From positions 24,674,058 to 24,738,057 of the forward strand of contig OZ005689.1 in NCBI GenBank assembly GCA_963930775.1: DNA of 64,000 nt. The letters run 5' to 3'. The DNA comes from Cliona cf. orientalis. Lineage: Eukaryota > Porifera > Demospongiae > Clionaida > Clionaidae. The notes beneath the pieces were generated by a model. The model worked only from the letters and a program-made list of their open reading frames with translations, was not told the DNA's origin and searched no databases. Shown piece after piece: positions 55,866-64,000 of the stretch. Numbering within the stretch: position 1 is the first letter of the stretch; the number at the start of each line of letters is the position of its first letter. The translations under genes were made by a program, and so were the position numbers.

Positions 55866-57595
55866 GAGCAGGTTTTGAAGCTGGACTTGGGTTGTTTAGC
55901 AGGCGCTTTCCTGGCCTCCTCGGTGTTTGCCACCTCCACCCCACATAGTGTTGCATTGTCCCCTGCGTCCACAGATTGCAGCTGCCCAACTTTCTCTGAC
56001 TGGTAGATTGTAATGGGTACAGGGGAAGGATTCAGAACTCTCACTGGGACGTGAGTAGACTTTGTAGAGACAAAACAGTGGGCCACCAAAAGTCCATGCC
56101 GTTCCATAAATTCGGAGTATGGCTCCAACACAGCTTCTGCAACCATTGGCTTGTCAGCTTCTGCAGAGTGTGGCCTGGAGATCACCAAAGGGAGCTGCAT
56201 TTGGGAATAGCCCTGTATAATTGTAGTTTCTGGGCAGAGCACATGACATGTTTGTGTGAAATTCTGTAATTTATCCACAAATCTTACCGACATCTTTCCA
56301 GCTGTCAAAGTGCCAGCCTGGAGGTCTATGATGCAACCATATTTCTTCAGGAAGTCGGCTCCTAGTAGGCAGCTTTGGGCCAGATCACTGGCTATCAGAA
56401 CTGGATGGTGGACCACAAGTGTCACCACTGTCAGTTCGACATCTGTCAGTCCCAAGAGAGTCATCTCGCCCCCATTGGCTGTAACCACTGGGTGCGCGGG
56501 AGGTCTCAGATCACTCTGCGTAGAGGTGCTTCTCCAGATATCCTCTCGTACGATGCAGGCAGCAGAGCCTGTATCAACAAGCATTGACGTGGGTTGCTCA
56601 TTGATCCATCCATCAACATAGAGAGTTGAGCTCACAGCTGCTACTCTTGGTTTAAATTGGTTGGCTGGGCTGCTAGATTTGCTTGATCTCCCACTCTTCT
56701 TAGGGCAGTTGCGTCGAATGTGCCCCCTCTCTTTGCAGCCCCAGCAAATCACACCACTCCTGCTCTCCATAGGCTGTTTGCCAGTCCGCAGACGAGCCAC
56801 TTCTTCAGATAAATGTCGCACCTGTTGAGCGAGGTCTTCCAACAGTGCCGGCTGCTGGGCCCCTCTTCCAGTCAGAGCATTGGTCTCAAGGGAGTCCTCT
56901 TCCCTGCCTTGTACCATCAGGCTCTCCGACTTTTGCTTTTCCTTCTGGAGACGTTTCTGTGCAGCTTCAACATTCTCGCGTTGGATAGCTACTTCCAGCG
57001 CTGCATCAAGACTTATTGACTTCTCTCTCATCAGATGCAACTGAACCGAAGGTGACTGCACCCCTTGAATGAACTGGTTTCTGAGGGCATCTCGCCGTTG
57101 TTCCGGGCTCCACGTCGGATATGCCTTGTCTGCCAATACGCGAAGTGAACCTGCATATTCCACCAGACTCTCTCCAGATCTCTGCACACGCTTCTGTAGC
57201 CGAAATTGCCATTCAAACTCGTTCCCCGCCGGAGAATATTGTTGTTTCAGGTGAGCTATCATGGCATCATAATCAGTCGACTCAACGAGTCCAAGTTGAT
57301 CAATAACTCTGAAGGGTTCGTCATCGAGGAGGGGTAAAAGTTCTCTAGTCCACTGCTCTTTGGCCACCCCGATACGTTTAACGTAGAGCTCAAACCGTTT
57401 CATCCACAGTTCTAGATCAGCTCCAGGAGTGAAACGAACGGGTGGTCGCAGGCTTGTTCTGATAGCATAGTCGGGTGGTCTAACGGTAACAACCTGGGAT
57501 GACCTGGCAGACTCTCCATCTCCACCACCGGTGGCTCCGTCAGCAGATGGCTGTACCTGTAATTCCACCAAGGCGTCATCTTCTGGAGAGGCCAT
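55847..57595 (-). CDS. gag: Gypsy Gag-protease polyprotein
   Basis: Gag forms the particle and binds RNA; protease processes it. The likely start is the ATG at 57595 (MASPEDDALVELQ); an upstream ATG at 57643 lies inside the LTR. The frame has 582 residues. A capsid-like helical region includes WTRELLPLLDDEPFRVIDQL. One CX2CX4HX4C zinc knuckle, CWGCKERGHIRRNC, sits at about residues 284-297, and the aspartic protease motif LVDTGSAA at about 339-346. It ends 19 bp inside the following RT frame. Intact as read. Confidence 0.95.
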   Translation of the reverse strand: MASPEDDALVELQVQPSADGATGGGDGESARSSQVVTVRPPDYAIRTSLRPPVRFTPGADLELWMKRFELYVKRIGVAKEQWTRELLPLLDDEPFRVIDQLGLVESTDYDAMIAHLKQQYSPAGNEFEWQFRLQKRVQRSGESLVEYAGSLRVLADKAYPTWSPEQRRDALRNQFIQGVQSPSVQLHLMREKSISLDAALEVAIQRENVEAAQKRLQKEKQKSESLMVQGREEDSLETNALTGRGAQQPALLEDLAQQVRHLSEEVARLRTGKQPMESRSGVICWGCKERGHIRRNCPKKSGRSSKSSSPANQFKPRVAAVSSTLYVDGWINEQPTSMLVDTGSAACIVREDIWRSTSTQSDLRPPAHPVVTANGGEMTLLGLTDVELTVVTLVVHHPVLIASDLAQSCLLGADFLKKYGCIIDLQAGTLTAGKMSVRFVDKLQNFTQTCHVLCPETTIIQGYSQMQLPLVISRPHSAEADKPMVAEAVLEPYSEFMERHGLLVAHCFVSTKSTHVPVRVLNPSPVPITIYQSEKVGQLQSVDAGDNATLCGVEVANTEEARKAPAKQPKSSFKTCSWSSLT

Positions 57596-57602
57596 CGACG
57601 AG

Positions 57603-57620
57603 ATCCCACTCCTGACACCA
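57603..57620 (-). promoter_or_regulatory. Primer binding site, tRNA-Leu type
   Basis: One base inside the 5' LTR, the minus strand reads TGGTGTCAGGAGTGGGAT. This is the complement of the ATCCCACTCCTGACACCA-type 3' end of metazoan tRNA-Leu, where minus-strand DNA synthesis would start. Confidence 0.8.
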
Positions 57621-57621
57621 G

Positions 57622-57835
57622 TGTAATATGTTCTTGGGTTCAACTTTCATACAATGTAGTGAGATCTGACTACACACAAACCAAGCAGTGCTTTTATAGG
57701 GCAAGGATGAGGGACAGACTGACAGAGCATGAGACAGGGTGATAATAGGTAGCACAAAGGAACAATATACACAAGACATAACTGATAAGTGAACAACACA
57801 TGATTCAATGGATCAGTTTAGATTACAATGTTACA
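57622..57835 (-). repeat. Gypsy 5' LTR, 214 bp
   Basis: Same ends and length as 52547-52760, with two transitions between them (57648 area and 57783 area). It carries the element's promoter by family convention; no specific TATA box was assigned. Confidence 0.95.
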
Positions 57836-58082
57836 CATGCATGCATGCGCATGTGTGTGTGTGTGTTCAATGAGAGAGAGAGTGTATCCTTCAGCATAGG
57901 AGATATAATTGAACCTCAAAGTTGGTGATACCCAATTGTCCTCATTGGCCAGATCTGTTAGTGAGCCTACACAACATTAGGTGGGAAGAGGAGAGAGAAT
58001 AGGTTGTTATCAGATATGGCAGGCCTTGCAGATCTAACTGCAGTACATATACACTGGAAAGTTTACATTGTATGACAGAACA

Positions 58083-58284
58083 TGTATAAGTATTCATTGG
58101 TCATTGCCATAGCAACCAAAGTTTTTATAGGCAAACTGCCGGCCACCAGAGGGGTGTGGGTGATCATAGGGTAGGCCAATTAATGATGAGAGGGGGTCAT
58201 GGACCAATAAGACAGTTACAAGACCTTAATTGGGGTGCATTCAACCATGCATCTCATGCACCCCAATTAAGGTCTTGTAACTAT
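58083..58284 (+). mobile_element. Double-hairpin element, copy 8
   Basis: Hairpin 2 arms AGACCTTAATTGGGGTGCA / TGCACCCCAATTAAGGTCT are perfect but differ from the common GACATTAA arms. Hairpin 1 uses ATTGGTCATTG / CATGGACCAAT. No flanking TG repeat. Confidence 0.9.
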
Positions 58285-58341
58285 AACATACATGTATAGC
58301 AAAACTCGGTACTATACCATGTAACTAGTGTGTGTGTGTTT

Positions 58342-58507
58342 CTAGCAACCAAAGTTTTTATAGGCAATTTGCCGGCTACGGGAAGGGGATGGGTCATCAT
58401 AAAGTTGGCCAATGATGAACGTAGGTCAACTACCAACAAACCAGTTACATGACATTAATTAGCAACCATGCATCTCGTGCACCTCAATTAATGTCATGTA
58501 ACTACTA
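58342..58507 (+). mobile_element. Double-hairpin element, copy 9
   Basis: Starts at TTTCTAGCAACCAAAG after a TG run and ends ATGTCATGTAACTACTATG before another TG run. Part of the hairpin-2 left arm is deleted. Confidence 0.85.
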
Positions 58508-58551
58508 TGTGTGTGTGTGTATGTGTGTGTGTGTGCGCGTGTGTGTTTGTT

Positions 58552-59009
58552 AACCCTCGCCGCAAAGCAAAGCAAAGCGTAGGCGGAGAGTTACTGCAAT
58601 GATTTGGTGATTTACTGTCTGTCTGTCAGTCCATCCAACCCTGGTCTTATTCTCCTGTAATAGCCTCATACTTTATGAAACAGAACTACCTTGTACTTCA
58701 ACCCTGTGAATAGCTTATGTGGACATTATCTACACTGTACTGTACATGGCACTGTAAGTTCCAAATACACTGCAGCCATGAAGCCACTAGAATGAATGGC
58801 TAGCTTACTAGGTAGCTTTGAAGTTGCTCTAGCCTTGCATAATTATGTGCAATGTATTGGGTAGGCTAGTTACACGTGTGTATAACCTAGCTAGTAGCAC
58901 TATAGCTATGCACTGTTGTGCACTGTAGAAGCATACAGTCATGATTTCTCGGAACTACATTATATTGTGTATGGGTGACCCCAGCAGGTATGCCAGGGCG
59001 GCGAGGGTT
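58552..59009. mobile_element. MITE with AACCCTCGCCGC ends
   Basis: A 12-bp perfect inverted terminal pair. AAAGCAAAGCAAAGC lies just inside the left end. No clear target duplication or transposase. Confidence 0.6.
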
Positions 59010-61440
59010 CTGCATGCTAGTGCATTCATTATCACTGACAGATTATCCTGGGCAGAACCCTGAGCATTTAGCATGTTAGTATGTTAGTGTGTTTGATACT
59101 TGTTTGCTCCGACTTACCCTGGCAAAGTCCAGTTTGCAAGCACATATTATTGGCAAGCTGTTCCAGAATTAACATCAATAATTTTCATTGGCCAGCCGTG
59201 TGACTGTTCTTCATTGTGAGTGTTGCATGCTCATTAGCAACGAAATCCCATTTGCTTGTAATTTATGAGAGCATTTCCTTTGTGTATGCCATAACTATTC
59301 ACTTTTAGTAATTACTGACTCTTGGCAGTTTTTGGACTCAATGTCCCTTGCCTATTTCAACTCATGCATCCACAGTCGAAAGAGCATGAGGTAGTCCAAA
59401 CTGATGTTGCCTTCCAACAGTGGTGGCTACTAATGCTCTTATCCTTTGTGTTCTGCAATGCTGAAGGCTGTTCTATGGTACATGTAAGTTTAGGTGTTCG
59501 TGTGTGATCACAGAATAGTAATAGTGTGTGCTTAATGGCCGCATGGCTGTATTGTGTATGAACCAGAATTTTCTAAAGATGCTGGATAGCATACACTAAA
59601 CCTCTAAGTTTATAGTGTAGAGCGTTGATACTTTTCTCAGTAATTTGAGTAAGGAATGAGTGCCTTGATTATGCAGATCCTGTGTACCTTCTGTAGTTGA
59701 TGGACTGGCGATGCAGCACATGCACAATGGCCAACTCACTCAGGGGATGTGCGAGGTGGGGGGTTTGTTAAGCATGGTAGAGCACTGCTGTACATATTTG
59801 TCTACGATGTGGTCATTATTGCTGTGGCACAATTCATGTGTAATGATCTTGTTCATGTTCAAGTGGGCGTGCATGGGGGTGTGTAGTCTTGCAGGCCAGA
59901 CTCTCCTACCCAAAGAGAGAGGAAGATGGGGTTCTTAGTTTTTGGGGCTTGTAGCCTATAGACCCCATGTCAGTCAGTGTGCTATATTTGGGGATTTTTT
60001 TCCATCACCTTTACTGAGTTCCTGCAGACAGTCTGTGCATCTGGGAATTTCTTCGTCTACTGTGGTACTACTACAGTGTGATGGGGTCTTTTAGGTGTGG
60101 GTGTTTGGTATGTAATGGGTGGCCATATATGTGATGGTGTCTCTCCTATCAGGCTGGGACATGTTGTGATGGTATTGATGTTGGGTATGCTGCTACATGT
60201 ACTTAGCAGTAGGTGTGCTATATTTAATTGGGCAAAAACAGTGATCACACAATGTAGCTAGAACAACGTGACACTGTCTTTCATCTTTGGTGGATCCAAT
60301 TGACTTATGTAGGTACTGTGATCATCCACATTCCCATAGCAAGAGCTCTCTAGAGCACATGCCCTGCACTTTCAATTACATATTCATTACATACACACTT
60401 TTCAATTACATATACGGTACATTACAAAACTCAAACCAGGTAAACTTTCAGCTGTTCTGAACTTTATATCCTTGATTTTCACCTGATTTTCTACCCATAC
60501 AGAACAAGAACGTGTATAGAGGCAAGTCTCAACCAGGTGGTGTTAAAGTTGGCCTTTTTGTCATTTTCGATTGTAATACATGTACATGATCTTTTCACTG
60601 GTACATGATGGTGTGAATGTCCCATTCTGCCATGTGATGATCAGAGAATGGTTCCTGCTTTTATAGGCAGTGGTTTGGCAAGTTTGTGCAAGGCTAAAGG
60701 TGCAGCCATAGATGGTGACTAACAAATGGGCACCAGCAAAACACAGCAAGAGGGTGGTGGTGAGTTACTTACAGGGCATATGCCTTAGCAAGAACAGTTG
60801 CAGGCTTGAGCTTGCACACCTAACACTAACACTATAGGCAATGGAATTGCCATTCCTGTTTTACCCTGAGTGCATGCATGCCCAAGGGGTAAAGCAACCA
60901 GTTTATCGGTTGTTGTTGTTATCATTGTCATTGTTGTGGGCACCAAAATCGCCAGATCTCGCTATGTAGGCGGTTGAGCGAATTGCTGTAGGTACCGTCA
61001 AATGAGCAAAAAAACGGGCTTAGGATCAGGTTCACCAGAAATACAGCATTTTGCGTTAACCACGCCTACCTACCACACCTATGGTTGGCCATGCATGAGC
61101 AGCTTTCTGCTCATGCGCACAACTACAACAGAGATAAGTAGGTAGGTCGATGGTTGCCCTAATGACACAGTACATGCTATCCTCAATTGCAGAGCTCCCA
61201 CTCGATGAGATAACAGATCTGTAAGTGCTCCTCCATTAATTATCTAGCTGTGGTGTACAATAATAACAATGTCATGACCATTTTCGAAATCTCATGTTAA
61301 GGACTATTTTCACACCAAACTTATTTCAATTTTTGATGAACAACAATATTATTGCTAATTGATAATGAGCACATGGGGTACATGTGTGTGCCAGAGCTCT
61401 TAGACTAGTTTTTTTATCCTCTCACTCTGTCACACACACA
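59010..61440. other. No firm gene
   Basis: 60878-60985 is a relative of 34505-34620. A 28-nt microexon candidate at 61192-61219 sits between TTGCAG and GTAAGT (ELPLDEITDL-type reading) without partners. 59880-59940 resembles the MULE-MITE end. Short frames lack motifs. Confidence 0.4.
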
Positions 61441-61445
61441 CACAC

Positions 61446-61462
61446 AAACTTTCTCTCTCTCA

Positions 61463-61495
<33 letters not shown>

Positions 61496-61561
61496 TCTTT
61501 CTCTTTCTCTCTCTTCCCTCTCTCTCCTCTCTCTGTCATCTCTCTTTCTCTCTCTCTCTGT

Positions 61562-61602
<41 letters not shown>
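61446..61602. repeat. CT then CA microsatellite
   Basis: Interrupted (CT)n from about 61450 to 61560 passes into (CA)n to 61602. It generates meaningless Ser-Leu and Arg-Glu frames. Confidence 0.95.
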
Positions 61603-61604
<2 letters not shown>

Positions 61605-61674
61605 TTCCCTCTCTCCCTCCCCAGGATTTGCAGTTTATATAACAGAACATCTACCCAGACAAAACAGGTGTTGA

Positions 61675-61878
61675 TACCGTAGATCGGGAAATTTTCGCCG
61701 TTAAAATATTTTCGTCGACGACTCTTACCGACGAAAATTAAACACGCGAAATATTTTGTGTGCATAACACGTACGTATATCGACCTATACCCAATGTAAG
61801 CCTGGCGATGAAAATTAGACTACGCGAAAATTTTACAGCCGAAATATTTTACCGGCGAAAATATCCCGATCTACGGTA
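61675..61878. mobile_element. MITE with TA-CCGTAGATCGGGA ends
   Basis: TACCGTAGATCGGGA is inverted at 61864-61878, and pairing continues through TTTTCGCCG / CGGCGAAAA. TA target site, 204 bp, interior rich in CGAAAATT. Confidence 0.85.
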
Positions 61879-61999
61879 TGAGATTGCAGTGTGTGTGAAT
61901 ATGTGAATGTGCACAGGAGGTGAGAGACCTTACTAGTGGTTCACATAACTAACAGATGCACCTCCAGGAAGGTGTTGATGCTGCAGTGTGTGTGTGTGA

Positions 62000-63345
<1,346 letters not shown>

Positions 63346-64000
63346 TTTTTTCAGATTGCTTCTCGTGCAATCTGAAACAAAATTTCCAGCAATTGTTTTG
63401 ATGACACAGACGACACTTGCTTAACATGTCAGCAGCATGTATATGTAAGCATCAAACAAGGACACTGTACGACTACATCTTTTCATTTTTGGGGGAGAGA
63501 ATTCCAGCCATTAGGTGCCCAAGGTATCTCCACAGTTCTAGATTACCACTGTCTCCCACTCAGTGCAATAGAGCTGCAGACACACTACAAAGAGACTAGT
63601 GGCTCATTAACAGTGACATGGCTCTAGGTGTGGGATCTGATACCATTTAAACATGCATCACTACAGTGAAATTAATGCTTCCATCCAGGTCCATTTTCAA
63701 GACTGGACAAAATTGTTACATACCTTGCATCCATCACATGATCTCTTACTTTCTCTCGGTGTTTGACCATGTACAGAGCTTCTTGTAAAAATAGCCCACT
63801 GCAGAGTACTAAAAACATACATGTACTACTATTGTGCATGCTCGAGTTTGATAGTCGAGTCCTGATCTCAGCAATAATATATACTAACAGTGCCTGTGCG
63901 CAGTACCTGCAGGCTCTAGTTTTCATGATCACAGTACCTACATATTATGTCAATTGTACCCACCAAAGATGAAAGACTGTGCCTCATTGTTTTAGCTAGT
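63346..64000. other. No gene seen
   Basis: Contains a small CAGATTGCTTCTCGTGCAAT hairpin. Short frames only, none with motifs or paired splice sites. Confidence 0.4.

Larger units (their letters stand above)
52547..57835 (-). mobile_element. Ty3/gypsy LTR retrotransposon, nearly full length
   Basis: 5289 bp, minus strand, with LTRs of 214 bp at both ends, gag-protease then pol. CATG immediately flanks both sides, a probable 4-bp target duplication within an alternating purine-pyrimidine GCGCATGCATG tract. LTR divergence of 2 in 214 points to a young insertion. Gene order protease, RT, RNase H, integrase places it in Ty3/gypsy. Confidence 0.95.

Noticed and set aside
57603..57620. tRNA-Leu gene fragment
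   Set aside because: Only the 18 bases next to the LTR match; this is a primer binding site and not a tRNA gene.
37263..58507. CRISPR-like array of repeated hairpins
   Set aside because: Copies are unevenly spaced, in both orientations, without uniform spacers, in animal DNA; they are interspersed elements.

Overview
The window reads as intron-containing, repeat-rich animal nuclear DNA. The main coding evidence is a TRAF-type gene with RING, TRAF zinc-finger and MATH segments in metazoan order. Two reverse-transcribing elements (a Ty3/gypsy LTR element and a Penelope-like element) and a dense load of short inverted-repeat elements fit a marine invertebrate, possibly a sponge; that placement is inference, and no single base proves the species.

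Layout. 1-9 kb: hairpins, the first copy (1767-5086) of a 3.3-4.3 kb duplicated segment, a TRAF-like gene on the minus strand with one premature stop, and interspersed repeats. 9-20 kb: MITEs of several target-site classes (TTA, TA, about 8 bp), candidate exons at 10.04 and 12.27-12.79 kb, a 51-bp minisatellite at 16.5-17.9 kb and a 75-bp-class tandem repeat at 18.3 kb. 20-27 kb: the second copy of the duplication (21792-26136), carrying two insertions that copy 1 lacks, then a four-exon candidate. 27-37 kb: a tRNA-like SINE candidate, two larger inverted-repeat elements (30.0 and 31.2 kb), a decayed Penelope-like element and a palindromic hairpin at its truncated end. 37-50 kb: nine copies of a small double-hairpin element, small candidate genes, a hAT-like MITE with its empty site preserved next door, and an intact intronless gene at 43.6 kb that resembles a PD-(D/E)XK nuclease. 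52.5-57.8 kb: a young gypsy element with nearly identical LTRs, a tRNA-Leu-type primer site, and disabled pol. 58-64 kb: more MITEs, very long CT/CA microsatellites, a tandem duplication and a foldback.

How parts relate. Most sequence is transposon-derived and not an operating pathway. The best host-like genes are the TRAF gene (signalling adaptor, probably broken), the intronless nuclease-like gene, and several partial genes inferred from short exons whose splice phases agree. The double-hairpin family is the most unusual signal: three sequence variants keep matching arms in both hairpins.
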